Of a DNA stretch of 64,000 nucleotides, positions 6,901 through 15,522 are shown piece by piece. The stretch covers positions 62,001-126,000 of the forward strand of contig JAGAOO010000056.1 of assembly GCA_017623675.1 (NCBI GenBank), read 5' to 3'. The number at the start of each line of letters is the position of its first letter. Position 1 is the stretch's first letter. The stretch comes from Lachnospiraceae bacterium. GTDB lineage: Bacteria; Bacillota; Clostridia; Lachnospirales; Lachnospiraceae. The notes under the pieces are model-generated. The model saw only the letters and a list, made by a program, of their open reading frames with translations, was not told where the DNA came from and ran no database searches. Both the position numbers and the translations under genes were made by a program.

Positions 6901-8085
6901 TTATCCAAATAAATAATAGAAAAACCACCACACTAAATCCCAGAACCAACTATCATCCGAAGAATCAATATCGTAGTCAATATCCGAGGTATCGTAATAA
7001 TCGTAGTCGTAATCAGAAGCACAGCTTCCGGACCCCCAACCGGAACCGGAATTATCTGTATCTGAAAAAATATCATCCTCCGTCTTAGTACCCCAGCCGG
7101 AAGAAGGATTTGTTTCTATATCACTTCCCCAGCGGTTAGAGCCTGGCTCATAGTCATAATCATAATCACCGGCAGTGTATTCGCTGTAATCACCAATTTC
7201 ACCGTCATATTCACTAAAGCTTGCCGGATTCTTCGTAGCAATGCTTGGATAGGCAGCCAACTCCGGTATGGAGTCCTTCCAACCTATAAAATAAGCTGTA
7301 ATATCTGTCAAATCATTGGATACATGATCCTGAACATTATTCCAATTCTCATCATAAGTGGTTAGCATAATTTCATTCGGATAATTCGTTTCGATATACT
7401 GAACAAAATCCTTGGTGATGCCATCATATTCATTGGAAGCATATAAATCTCTTGCACCAAAAAGATGTAACATTTCATGAGCATATACAGCAGGTGGCTC
7501 ATAGTCACCATCACATTTCAAGAACATAAAACAAGTTTCATAGTAGTAAAGCTCAGAATCTCCTTCGTAATAAGGAAATGTGTAGGATACACCGCTCTTA
7601 TCCAGAAAACACATATAAGCAATGCTGTCTACGCCATATTGTGACATGATTTGCTGGGTTGGTATCTGAGAATTAATATACCGGGTCATATAGTTTAACA
7701 AATCATAAGAACAATCCTCAGAGTCATCAATTGTATTATGGTAGGAAACCGTATAGGCCAAATCCGGATGTTCATAAATGTCATAAATCAGGTTGACAGA
7801 TTTGCCATATGAATTTCCTTCTGCAACTAAAAAGTCATTTGCTAAATCCATTTTGGACATAACTATCTCTTTTTTCTCTGCTGTCCATGAAGAACTTGGG
7901 TCTTCAACGAACAAGCTGACAAGAACAGTGGTGCCATCTAAGTGTTTGGCACTCCCTGTTGGGCTGGTCATCCAAGTTTCATTATTCGGAGCAAACCGAT
8001 ATCCACTGAAAATAAAACTTGTAATGATTAGAAGAACCATTAATAATTTAATAGTATGAAATTGCTTTCTATTTTTGATTTTCAT
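6901..8085 (-). CDS. Signal-anchored metzincin-like zinc protease with acidic aromatic tail
   Basis: I start at the ATG at 8085 (GAAGG 8 bases before) rather than the GTG at 8094; 394 residues. A signal or anchor helix covers about 12-28. Residues 203-213 read HEMLHLFGARD, the HExxHxxGxxD zinc site of metzincin-like proteases, with Asp as third ligand. The region upstream has several aromatic strands. From about residue 290 the chain becomes a low-complexity run of Asp, Tyr, Gly, Ser and Trp, and it ends in a hydrophobic aromatic stretch (WFWDLVWWFFYYLFG). The substrate is unknown. It is the second gene of a two-gene unit with the zinc-ribbon protein. Confidence 0.65.
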   Translation of the reverse strand: MKIKNRKQFHTIKLLMVLLIITSFIFSGYRFAPNNETWMTSPTGSAKHLDGTTVLVSLFVEDPSSSWTAEKKEIVMSKMDLANDFLVAEGNSYGKSVNLIYDIYEHPDLAYTVSYHNTIDDSEDCSYDLLNYMTRYINSQIPTQQIMSQYGVDSIAYMCFLDKSGVSYTFPYYEGDSELYYYETCFMFLKCDGDYEPPAVYAHEMLHLFGARDLYASNEYDGITKDFVQYIETNYPNEIMLTTYDENWNNVQDHVSNDLTDITAYFIGWKDSIPELAAYPSIATKNPASFSEYDGEIGDYSEYTAGDYDYDYEPGSNRWGSDIETNPSSGWGTKTEDDIFSDTDNSGSGWGSGSCASDYDYDYYDTSDIDYDIDSSDDSWFWDLVWWFFYYLFG

Positions 8086-8109
8086 AATTAGCACCTTCCC
8101 TTCCGGTTG

Positions 8110-9216
8110 CTATTCTTCAACACTTGTATCATCAGATAAGTTCTTTACTATTTCCCAGTTGTTATAAAACTTCGTAAAGTATTCAGGAGTACCATACATG
8201 GTAGTATAACCTTCAATACTAAAGTCTGTATGTGAGTATATGGTATACATCAGAATTCTGTCACAGTCAGGAATGCTGCCTGTATTCCAGTAGTTAAAAA
8301 GCTCTTCCGGAGTCATGGAAACCCAGGTGTCGCCGGATTGGTACCAGCCTATGATTAATGAAGCATCTTCCGGAACTGACGGTTTTGTAGATGTTGAGTA
8401 ATAGAAATACTCATATTTGTTGTTGGTATCTGTCTGCCAAATTGCATTCGTAGTATCTACACCATATGTAGCAATAAATTCGTCTATAGAATTACCAACT
8501 GTAATACCTCGTCCCAATTGGCACTGCTTTCCCTGGAATTCTACCGGGGTATCATAAGTCATATCGCCCACCTGCAGAAGTTCACCGGTATTTCCTACCA
8601 TATAGCTGTAATTCTCTGAAAAAGTCAGAGTGGTAGGGGTGACTGCCGGATCTGTTTCTACCGTAAGTATAGTTAAATCCTCTGGTCTGAATGCAGCAGT
8701 TTCGTTAAATACAATGTTTGCACCTGTGTTTTCCGTGGAAGCCTCAGTAGAAGCTTCCGTTGTTATATCAACAAATGCCTCTGAATTAAGGCTGGAATCC
8801 TGATATTCCGGATAATAATATTCCTGATAATTTCCATTAGAACCACCGCCTGTAAAGATAGAGGTGGGACCGTTGCCTGTTGGAGAAGTAGAATTTGCTC
8901 CTGTAAATACAAATGCAAATAAAAGGAATAAGATGATTACTAATACAATCAGTAAGAGAACGACCCCGCCAACCACACCGAGAATAATCCATAACGTTTT
9001 ATTACTCTTTTTCTTTGGTGGTTGTTGTGCAAACTGCTGTTGTATAGGCTGCCCGGCAACTGCTTGCCCATTTGGTTGTTGTATGTTATTTGCTGTCTGA
9101 ACTTGATTCACTGGCGGTACAGGATTGACAGTAGATAGAAATGGAGTTCCGCAAGCCGGACATACTACTTCGCTATCTTCAGAATTATACCCACAGACAG
9201 GACAGATTTTACTCAT
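8110..9216 (-). CDS. Zinc-ribbon single-span membrane protein
   Basis: This 368-residue protein starts with CPVCG and CPACG (Cys 5, 8, 19, 22), a zinc ribbon. A Pro/Gln-rich linker follows (about 28-70), then KKKSNK and one long membrane helix (about 73-101). The remaining part is outside the cell: a Gly/Ser/Tyr-rich linker, a TTEASTEASTE stretch, and a folded domain of about 200 residues I cannot assign. The layout zinc ribbon, linker, helix, extracellular domain is common in Lachnospiraceae surface proteins. It lies 24 bases upstream of the metzincin-like gene and is likely co-transcribed with it, so it may be a partner or sensor. Confidence 0.65.
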   Translation of the reverse strand: MSKICPVCGYNSEDSEVVCPACGTPFLSTVNPVPPVNQVQTANNIQQPNGQAVAGQPIQQQFAQQPPKKKSNKTLWIILGVVGGVVLLLIVLVIILFLLFAFVFTGANSTSPTGNGPTSIFTGGGSNGNYQEYYYPEYQDSSLNSEAFVDITTEASTEASTENTGANIVFNETAAFRPEDLTILTVETDPAVTPTTLTFSENYSYMVGNTGELLQVGDMTYDTPVEFQGKQCQLGRGITVGNSIDEFIATYGVDTTNAIWQTDTNNKYEYFYYSTSTKPSVPEDASLIIGWYQSGDTWVSMTPEELFNYWNTGSIPDCDRILMYTIYSHTDFSIEGYTTMYGTPEYFTKFYNNWEIVKNLSDDTSVEE

Positions 9217-9283
9217 AAATATGACACCTCTTTCTATTGCTCTTATTATTCAGTATATCAGTAAAAATATGGTTTGCAAACAA

Positions 9284-10399
9284 TTAGATTGCCTTTTTGA
9301 CAGAAATTGCTTTCATTGGGCACATTTCCTGACAACAGAAGCAGGAAATACAGCCCTTTCGTTTGAAGTTTGCCTTTCTATTTTTAATAGTAATGATTTG
9401 CACCGGACAGCTCTCTGCACATTTTCCGCAACCTACGCATTTTTCCGGCTCCAGCTTTGGGTAGGATTTTAAAACGCGACTGAGGACAGCAGCAAAAGGC
9501 TTTTGCAGGAATTTCGGAACCTTAGAGGAAAAATCCAGGTTCTTTGTATCCGGCTTTTGAAAAGCAGTCAGATTATCCGGTATGGTATCTCCAATCAGCT
9601 CCATCGATTCCATGTGAATCAGATTTCGTTCTTTTGCCTGACGGAGCATAACGATTTCCTCTGGTTCTAACCCCATAAGTGTTGCAGCAAAATAATCCTG
9701 TGTATACATATCCTGAGAAGCCAGAATCATATGAAGGGGATGAGAAGTCCCACCGGTAGGTCCATTTCCTTCCATAGCATCAATCGCGTCAATTAATGTA
9801 ATTTGTGGCTTAACCACTAAGGATAATTCTAACAGCATATTAGAAAAATCTTCAATATCAGGGAAACGATAATGAAGCTGTGGTTTTTGCAAACCGGGAA
9901 CAGAACCAAAGAGATTCTTAATTCCCCCGGAATAACCGGTCATTGCATGGGTTTTTAATTTCGGCAAATTAATGATATAATCCGCTTCTGCAATGGCATT
10001 GATAATGTTGAAAGAATGATTAACGAAGCCATCGGGTGCATTTACCGATTGGAAACCAAAATCCATATTCAGTCTGGCATAAGGTTCTGCTTCATACATG
10101 CCACAGGTATGATAGACTGTTTTCATATGCTCTGCAGTAAAGGGACCACCGGAACTTTCTCCAATTACAATGTTAGTAATTCCATGCTCCTGCAGCCAAC
10201 GGGCAACAGATTTTACAATAAGAGGATGAGTAGTAACCGGCACATCCGGTTTCTTTGCCATGACCAGATTGGGTTTTAGTAAAACCTTCATATCAGGAGT
10301 CAAATCAGACAGGATATCAAGTTGTGTGAATGCTTTTTCAACAGCCTGATAAATCAAGGTTTCATCATATTCCGGTACATGGTAAAGTATTTGACGCAT
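9284..10399 (-). CDS. DUF362 protein with C-terminal 2[4Fe-4S] ferredoxin domain
   Basis: This 371-residue protein has the DUF362 body (about 1-290), with KPNLVMAKKPD, an IGESSGGPF block and INLPKLKTHAMTGYSGGIKNLFG, which are hallmarks of the family. The C-terminus has two cluster-binding motifs, CVGCGKCAESCP and CISCFCCQEMCP, the second with an extra Cys. The function of DUF362 proteins is mostly unknown; the ferredoxin part implies electron transfer. GGAGG lies before the ATG at 10399. It stands alone between other transcripts. Confidence 0.85.
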   Translation of the reverse strand: MRQILYHVPEYDETLIYQAVEKAFTQLDILSDLTPDMKVLLKPNLVMAKKPDVPVTTHPLIVKSVARWLQEHGITNIVIGESSGGPFTAEHMKTVYHTCGMYEAEPYARLNMDFGFQSVNAPDGFVNHSFNIINAIAEADYIINLPKLKTHAMTGYSGGIKNLFGSVPGLQKPQLHYRFPDIEDFSNMLLELSLVVKPQITLIDAIDAMEGNGPTGGTSHPLHMILASQDMYTQDYFAATLMGLEPEEIVMLRQAKERNLIHMESMELIGDTIPDNLTAFQKPDTKNLDFSSKVPKFLQKPFAAVLSRVLKSYPKLEPEKCVGCGKCAESCPVQIITIKNRKANFKRKGCISCFCCQEMCPMKAISVKKAI

Positions 10400-10509
10400 A
10401 GTGCTCCTCCAAACAATAAATATAGTACATTAAGTATAGCACACATGTTTCAGGAAGGGTATGGAATCTTGATGTTACTTTAAATTATTTGGAAAAGTAT
10501 GTATTTTCT

Positions 10510-10538
10510 TTGAAAGAAGATTCTGACTATGCTACAAT
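10510..10538 (+). promoter_or_regulatory. Sigma-A promoter for the tandem receiver gene
   Basis: TTGAAA, 17 bases, TACAAT; each hexamer differs from consensus at one position. It lies 40 bases before the start codon. Confidence 0.7.
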
Positions 10539-10577
10539 AAAAACATAGAAAAGAGATGAATGATAGGGGGCGACAAT

Positions 10578-11336
10578 ATGGCAAAACGGATATTAGTTGT
10601 AGATGATGATATGATGTGCTTAAAAACAGTACAGCGCTATCTGACGGAAGATGGTTTTGAGGTTCTGGGAGCTTTATCCGGTATGCAGGCAATTCATATT
10701 GCAGAAGAAACGAAGATAGATTTATTATTGCTGGATATTGAGATGCCGGGACTGAATGGATATGCTACATTGGAGCAGATTCGAGAACTTCCAAATGGGA
10801 AACAGCTTCCTGTTATTTTTTTCACAGGAAGGAAGGACCGGGATACAGTGAAATGTTGTGCTGCTGCCGGAGCAGAAGGTTATATTACGAAACCGGTTGA
10901 AAAAAGAGTTCTTCATGAACGGATGGAAGAACTTTTTTCCCGGATGTCTGCCAGCCGGGAGGAACAGACTGTTCTGATTGTAGATGGGGATGTTGAGTTG
11001 TTAAAACGATTCAAATTGCAGTTGGGAAAGCATTTTAAGGTCATTGTAATCAATTCCGGAAAATCAGCTATGGATTATCTTGGTAATCATAGAGCAGATG
11101 TGCTGGTGTTAGATTATGCCCTGTCCATGTTGGACGGTGTTTCAATTGTGGATTCCGTGCGGAAGACGGATAATGGTAAAGACATGCCAATCATAATGTT
11201 ATGTGATGAAGAAGTTGCAACGGTGAAAGAGGCATGTAAGGCAAACCCTGCTAATGTATATATGAAGAAGCCGGTACATACAGAAGCATTAATGCAAAGT
11301 ATACAAGATCAATGGATAAATAGTGCCGGTAAATAA
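10578..11336 (+). CDS. Tandem receiver (REC-REC) protein without output domain
   Basis: The ATG at 10578 follows a G-rich site (GGGGG) by 7 bases; an ATG at 10560 has no site. The 252 residues form two receiver domains. The first (1-122) has VVDDD at 8-11, phospho-acceptor Asp 53 in LLLDIEMPG, and Lys 105 in ITKP. The second (130-250) keeps Asp 179 in LVLDYA and Lys 230-231, but its acidic pocket reads VDGD. No DNA-binding or enzyme domain follows. It may be a phosphate sink or a relay between kinases. No kinase is adjacent. Confidence 0.85.
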   Translation: MAKRILVVDDDMMCLKTVQRYLTEDGFEVLGALSGMQAIHIAEETKIDLLLLDIEMPGLNGYATLEQIRELPNGKQLPVIFFTGRKDRDTVKCCAAAGAEGYITKPVEKRVLHERMEELFSRMSASREEQTVLIVDGDVELLKRFKLQLGKHFKVIVINSGKSAMDYLGNHRADVLVLDYALSMLDGVSIVDSVRKTDNGKDMPIIMLCDEEVATVKEACKANPANVYMKKPVHTEALMQSIQDQWINSAGK

Positions 11337-11487
11337 GATAGAAAAGTATCATTATGTGGCTATAACGAGAGAAATATTAAAAAAGTATAAATAATGGAAA
11401 AATGGGGAATAAACGAGGAAAAGCACTGGTAAAAAGATGCATAAAGTGATAAAATACATGCAGTTATTTAATGGAAGAGGAAATTGT

Positions 11488-12279
11488 ATGTTTTTTGTTA
11501 TAATATGTATAATTGCAGGATTAGGAGCCGGAATTGTTACAGGCTTGGCAGGATTATCTGCAGCAGTTGTTATTACACCAATGCTGGTTTCGCTGGCAGG
11601 TATGAATTCCTATGATGTGGTTGCGATTGCATTAGCATCAGATGTATTGGCATCTGCCTTGTCTGCATTTACCTACTATCGGAATAAAAATATTGATATC
11701 AAACGTGGTTTGCTGATTTTGGGACCAGCGTTTCTGTTTTCTGTTATAGGTAGTTATGTGGGATATCGTTTTTCTTTAGAAGCCCCGGATGGAATAGGGA
11801 TCTATTCCATGATTGGTACTACCTTTCTTGGCATTAAATTCATCGTAGCACCAATTACACAGGAAAAGACCAGTAAAAAGAAACCTCAGAAGAGATGGGT
11901 TCAGGTTCTCTTATCTATTTTATCAGGTGCTGTAATAGGTCTGATTTGTGGCTTTGCCGGCGTGGGTGGCGGAGCTATGATGCTGTTTGCATTAACCATT
12001 CTGTTAGGTTATGATTTGAAGACGGCAGTTGGTACCAGTACAATGATAATGACGATTATTGCTCTGACCGGTGCGGGAAGTCATTACATGATGGGGTGCA
12101 ATCTGGATATGAAAGCATTGAGTATTTGTGTAGTGGCAACCGTGTTGGGAGCAATTTGGGCGGCGCAATTTGCAAATCGCTGTGAAGAGAAACGGTTAAA
12201 TCGTACTGTGGGAATCATTTTGGCAATTCTGGGTGTCGTTACCCTTGCGTTTAAGATGATACCGGGGATTCAGGCATAG
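11488..12279 (+). CDS. TSUP family (TauE/SafE-like) permease
   Basis: Started at the ATG at 11488, which has AGAGG upstream, the protein is 263 residues with about eight membrane helices arranged as two halves. Each half opens with a glycine-rich motif (GLGAGIVTGLAGLS and GAVIGLICGFAGVGGGAMM), the repeat that defines the TSUP/TauE family. Members move sulfur-containing or organic anions such as sulfite, sulfoacetate or thiosulfate. The substrate cannot be told from sequence. An ATG at 11437 would add 17 polar residues and is less likely. Confidence 0.85.
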   Translation: MFFVIICIIAGLGAGIVTGLAGLSAAVVITPMLVSLAGMNSYDVVAIALASDVLASALSAFTYYRNKNIDIKRGLLILGPAFLFSVIGSYVGYRFSLEAPDGIGIYSMIGTTFLGIKFIVAPITQEKTSKKKPQKRWVQVLLSILSGAVIGLICGFAGVGGGAMMLFALTILLGYDLKTAVGTSTMIMTIIALTGAGSHYMMGCNLDMKALSICVVATVLGAIWAAQFANRCEEKRLNRTVGIILAILGVVTLAFKMIPGIQA

Positions 12280-12297
12280 CTTATCATGCAACTATTT

Positions 12298-12327
12298 TTG
12301 ACAAAAATGAACTCGAATTGTTAAATA
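12298..12327 (+). promoter_or_regulatory. Promoter for acyltransferase-XRE pair
   Basis: A perfect TTGACA, then TTAAAT (17-base spacer) or TAAATA (18 bases), 70 bases before the start codon. Confidence 0.6.
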
Positions 12328-12396
12328 GGGTTGGTAGAATTCAGGGAAACTGTCTGATACAATTTTGTTAAAAATAATTGCAAAGGTGGGAAACTT

Positions 12397-13509
12397 ATGA
12401 GAAAGTCATACTTAGACAATGTTAGATGGATTACTGTGGTATTAGTGGTTATTTATCATGTGCTGTTTATGTACAACAGTATTGAAACAGATTTGGTAAT
12501 TGGGCCATTTTCTTCTGTACAGTATCAGGATGCTTTTTTATATTTGGTATATCCTTGGTTTATGCTGTTGCTTTTTGTGGTATCTGGAATGAGTTCTCGT
12601 TATTATCTGAACAATCATACAGGCAAAGAATATATTCAATCAAGAACAAGAAAACTGCTTGTGCCTTCGACCATTGGACTTTTTGTATTCCAATGGATAC
12701 AGGGATATTTTAGTATGTCAATTACAGATGCATTTGCTAACATACCGGATGTAGTTCCGGCACCGGTTCTGTATGTGATTATGGTGCTAAGTGGACAAGG
12801 AGTATTATGGTTTGCACAATTGCTCTGGTTCTTTTCTTTGTTACTTCCACTGGTTAGAAAGATTGAGAAAGATAAGTTTTATAATCTGTGTGGAAAAACG
12901 AATATAATTGTACTTTTATTGCTGACGATTGTTGTATTTGGTGCTGCTCAGGTGCTGAATGTACCGATGATAATTGTATATCGGTTGGGTATCTATGGCT
13001 TTGGCTTCTTTGTAGGATATTTTGTAATGTCACATGATGAAGTGATGGAACGGTTGGAGAAGTATTGGCTCCCATTAACTATAGTAGCATGCGGGCTGGG
13101 TGTGGCATTTGTCATTGTTTATTTTGGAGAGCCATATGCACAGCATATTATATTAGATACACCACTTTGTAATGTCTTTGCCTGGATAGCAGTTCTTGCA
13201 GTTCTGGCATTTATGAAAAAGTGGGGAAATTTTGAAAATGCATTCAGTAAATGGATGAGTAAGAAATCCTGGGGATTATATGTATTTCACTATACGGTAA
13301 TTTCGGCATGTGCATATTATCTCCACAAATTTGCACCGGGAGCACCGGCAATCGTGTGTTATCTGTCAGTTGCACTGGCTGCCTTTGCAGGAAGCTTTGC
13401 AATCTATGAAATCATTAGCCGGATACCGGTTGTCAGATGGTGTGTGCTTGGTATAAAGAAAACAAAATCAGTGAATAAAGAGAGGTCAGACAATCATGTT
13501 GAAGGATAA
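12397..13509 (+). CDS. Acyltransferase family 3 membrane protein
   Basis: This is a 370-residue protein with about ten membrane helices. It starts with YLDNVRWITVVLVVIYHVLFMYNS, the first helix of the acyltransferase-3 family, with the conserved Arg and His near residues 9 and 20. Members such as OafA acylate sugars or peptides at the membrane, but many Clostridial ones are of unknown substrate. The last 14 bases overlap the XRE-AbrB gene, so the two are translationally coupled. The regulator may control this gene. Confidence 0.8.
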   Translation: MRKSYLDNVRWITVVLVVIYHVLFMYNSIETDLVIGPFSSVQYQDAFLYLVYPWFMLLLFVVSGMSSRYYLNNHTGKEYIQSRTRKLLVPSTIGLFVFQWIQGYFSMSITDAFANIPDVVPAPVLYVIMVLSGQGVLWFAQLLWFFSLLLPLVRKIEKDKFYNLCGKTNIIVLLLLTIVVFGAAQVLNVPMIIVYRLGIYGFGFFVGYFVMSHDEVMERLEKYWLPLTIVACGLGVAFVIVYFGEPYAQHIILDTPLCNVFAWIAVLAVLAFMKKWGNFENAFSKWMSKKSWGLYVFHYTVISACAYYLHKFAPGAPAIVCYLSVALAAFAGSFAIYEIISRIPVVRWCVLGIKKTKSVNKERSDNHVEG

Positions 13510-13918
13510 TCTTATTTCATTAAGAAAAATACACAACCTGTCACAGGAAGAAGTGGCAGAACGGATTGGTGTCAGCCGGCAGACATTATCGAAATATGAA
13601 ACGGGAGAATCCATACCTGACATTGATAAATGCAAGGCTCTCGCAAATATATTTGGCGTATCGTTAGATGACCTTGTCAATTATGAAAATGAGAATGATG
13701 GATTTGGTTTTGGTGTTCCGCCCAAAGGAAAACATATATTTGGTGTTGTGAAAGCCGGGGATAAGGGACAGATTGTGCTTCCGGCAAAAGCACGAAAGAT
13801 TTTTGACATTAAACCGGGTGATAACTTAATTGTGCTGGGAGATGAAACGCAGGGAATCGCTATTATTAAAGAAAAAGGACTGCTGGATATGTTGAATTTT
13901 GCAAAAAATAAGAAGTAG
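13496..13918 (+). CDS. XRE-AbrB fusion regulator
   Basis: The 140-residue product has an XRE helix-turn-helix at about 5-60 (LRKIHNLSQEEVAERIGVS... with RQTLSKYETG) and a short linker. A swapped-hairpin AbrB-type domain follows at about 84-128, shown by DKGQIVLPAKARKIFDIKPGD. AbrB/SpoVT domains bind DNA and form dimers, so this protein has two DNA-binding folds. It overlaps the acyltransferase gene and has its own terminator at 13953-13979. GAGAGG lies 8 bases before its ATG. Confidence 0.8.
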   Translation: MLKDNLISLRKIHNLSQEEVAERIGVSRQTLSKYETGESIPDIDKCKALANIFGVSLDDLVNYENENDGFGFGVPPKGKHIFGVVKAGDKGQIVLPAKARKIFDIKPGDNLIVLGDETQGIAIIKEKGLLDMLNFAKNKK

Positions 13919-13952
13919 ATGTGACTTAGCTGTCAAATATTTTATGAAAAGA

Positions 13953-13979
13953 AGTACTCGTTATGAGTACTTTTTTTAT
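13953..13979 (+). terminator. Terminator after the XRE-AbrB gene
   Basis: AAGTACTC-GTTAT-GAGTACTT followed by seven Ts. It separates this unit from the spoVA genes. Confidence 0.8.
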
Positions 13980-14052
13980 GAAAAATTACATATTTTTTTT
14001 CTGCTTCGGAATAATAGTATTGAGAAAACATTGCAAATGTGGAGGTGATATT

Positions 14053-15069
14053 ATGCAGCAAATGGTGGGAAAGCGAAGTGTTGAATTTGAAAAACCCCCG
14101 TGTATCTTAAGTGCTGCATCTGTAGTAGGACAAAAAGAGGGAGAAGGTCCATTAAAGAATTATTTTGATATCATATTTGATGATCCGACTTTGGGAAAGG
14201 ATTCCTGGGAAGAAGGAGAAAGTGAACTGGTGCACCAGGCATGTATGAAAGCAATTGAGAAATCGGGTTTAAAGAAAGAAGAAATACGATATGTATTTGC
14301 CGGTGACTTGTTGGGACAATTGATTGCTTCCACGTTTGGTCTGAAGGATATGGATATACCGTTGTTTGGACTTTATGGTGCTTGTTCTACTTGTGGTGAA
14401 GGATTGGCATTAGGCGCTATGACAGTAGCAGCCGGATATGCGGAACAGGTTTTGACTGTTGCATCCAGCCATTTTGGAAGTGCGGAGAAGCAATTTCGAT
14501 TTCCCTTGGAATATGGAAATCAAAGACCCCTTAGTGCTACCTGGACGGTTACAGGAAGTGGAGCCTTTATTTTGTCAAATAAAACGGGAGATATTGTGAT
14601 TCGGGGTGTTACAACAGGTGTTATTACGGATTATGGAGTTCGGGATTCCATGAACATGGGTGCAGCGATGGCACCGGCAGCCGCAGATGTCATTTACCAG
14701 AATCTACAGGATTTCAAAATAAAACCGAGTTATTATGACAAGATTATTACCGGAGATTTGGGAAAAGTAGGAAAAGGAATTTTAATTAAATTATTAAATG
14801 ATAACGGCTATGACATTATGGATCAGCATATGGATTGTGGAATTGAAATCTACGATAACAGTGAACAGGATACCCATAGTGGCGGTTCCGGTTGTGGCTG
14901 TTCAGCAGTTACGCTTGCAGGTATGATTCTGGATAAATTGAAGGGAAGAGAATGGAATCGGGTTTTGTTTGTCCCAACGGGAGCGTTGCTGTCTACAGTC
15001 AGTTTCAATGAGGGGCAATCGGTACCGGGGATTGCACATGCTATTATGATTGAGAATCGGGGGGTGTAG
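14053..15069 (+). CDS. spoVAD: Stage V sporulation protein AD
   Basis: Started at the ATG at 14053, which has GGAGGTGA 6 bases upstream; an in-frame ATG at 13963 lies inside the terminator and is rejected. The 338 residues have a thiolase-like fold: GKRSVEFEKPP at the start, LYGACSTCGEGLALG in the middle with the family Cys, and a late HSGGSGCGCSAV. SpoVAD is part of the channel that loads dipicolinic acid into the forespore and releases it on germination, and it binds DPA directly. A weak forespore-type promoter (ACATA at 13988, GGAATAATA at 14008) is possible. Confidence 0.92.
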   Translation: MQQMVGKRSVEFEKPPCILSAASVVGQKEGEGPLKNYFDIIFDDPTLGKDSWEEGESELVHQACMKAIEKSGLKKEEIRYVFAGDLLGQLIASTFGLKDMDIPLFGLYGACSTCGEGLALGAMTVAAGYAEQVLTVASSHFGSAEKQFRFPLEYGNQRPLSATWTVTGSGAFILSNKTGDIVIRGVTTGVITDYGVRDSMNMGAAMAPAAADVIYQNLQDFKIKPSYYDKIITGDLGKVGKGILIKLLNDNGYDIMDQHMDCGIEIYDNSEQDTHSGGSGCGCSAVTLAGMILDKLKGREWNRVLFVPTGALLSTVSFNEGQSVPGIAHAIMIENRGV

Positions 15070-15071
15070 AA

Positions 15072-15428
15072 ATGAATTATGTATGGGCATTTATCATTGG
15101 TGGGATTATCTGTGTGTTGTCACAGATTTTAATGGATACCACTAAGATGCTTCCGGGAAGAGTAATGGTAACATTAGTTTGTGTCGGTGCAGTATTAGGC
15201 GCAATCGGACTATATGAACCACTTCTTGCGTTTGCCGGTGGTGGCGCTTCCGTTCCATTAACCGGATTTGGTTACAATCTGTGGAAGGGGATTCGGGAAG
15301 CAGTTGACAGCGACGGTTTTATCGGGTTATTCCGTGGTGGATTCAAGATGGCAGCAGTTGGAACCTCTGCCGCATTAATTTTTTCCTATATAGCATCACT
15401 AATTTTTCAACCAAAGATGAAAAAGTAA
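15072..15428 (+). CDS. spoVAE: Stage V sporulation protein AE (SpoVAEb)
   Basis: The start lies two bases after the spoVAD stop. The 118-residue protein has three or four membrane helices and the family signatures LSQILMDTTKMLPGRVMVTLV and SVPLTGFGYNLWKGIREAV near the centre (the second preceded by GGGA). It is a membrane subunit of the SpoVA dipicolinic acid channel. The usual spoVAC upstream partner is not in the preceding region, so if present it is elsewhere. The pair ends in a strong terminator. Confidence 0.92.
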   Translation: MNYVWAFIIGGIICVLSQILMDTTKMLPGRVMVTLVCVGAVLGAIGLYEPLLAFAGGGASVPLTGFGYNLWKGIREAVDSDGFIGLFRGGFKMAAVGTSAALIFSYIASLIFQPKMKK

Positions 15429-15465
15429 TGGAATAGATTCCTAGGGTTTATTCTTTCATATAGAT

Positions 15466-15499
15466 AAAAAAACAGGTGTGATGTTCACACCTGTTTTTT
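15466..15499. terminator. Bidirectional terminator between spoVAE and the PBP gene
   Basis: AAAAACAGGTGTG and CACACCTGTTTTTT form a 13-bp stem between convergent genes. Confidence 0.85.
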
Positions 15500-15522
15500 A
15501 CATTATATATCTTTAATTTCAT

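Noticed and set aside
13963-14052. Upstream start of spoVAD
   Set aside because: The in-frame ATG at 13963 is inside the terminator stem of the previous gene; 14053 has a strong ribosome site and matches family length.
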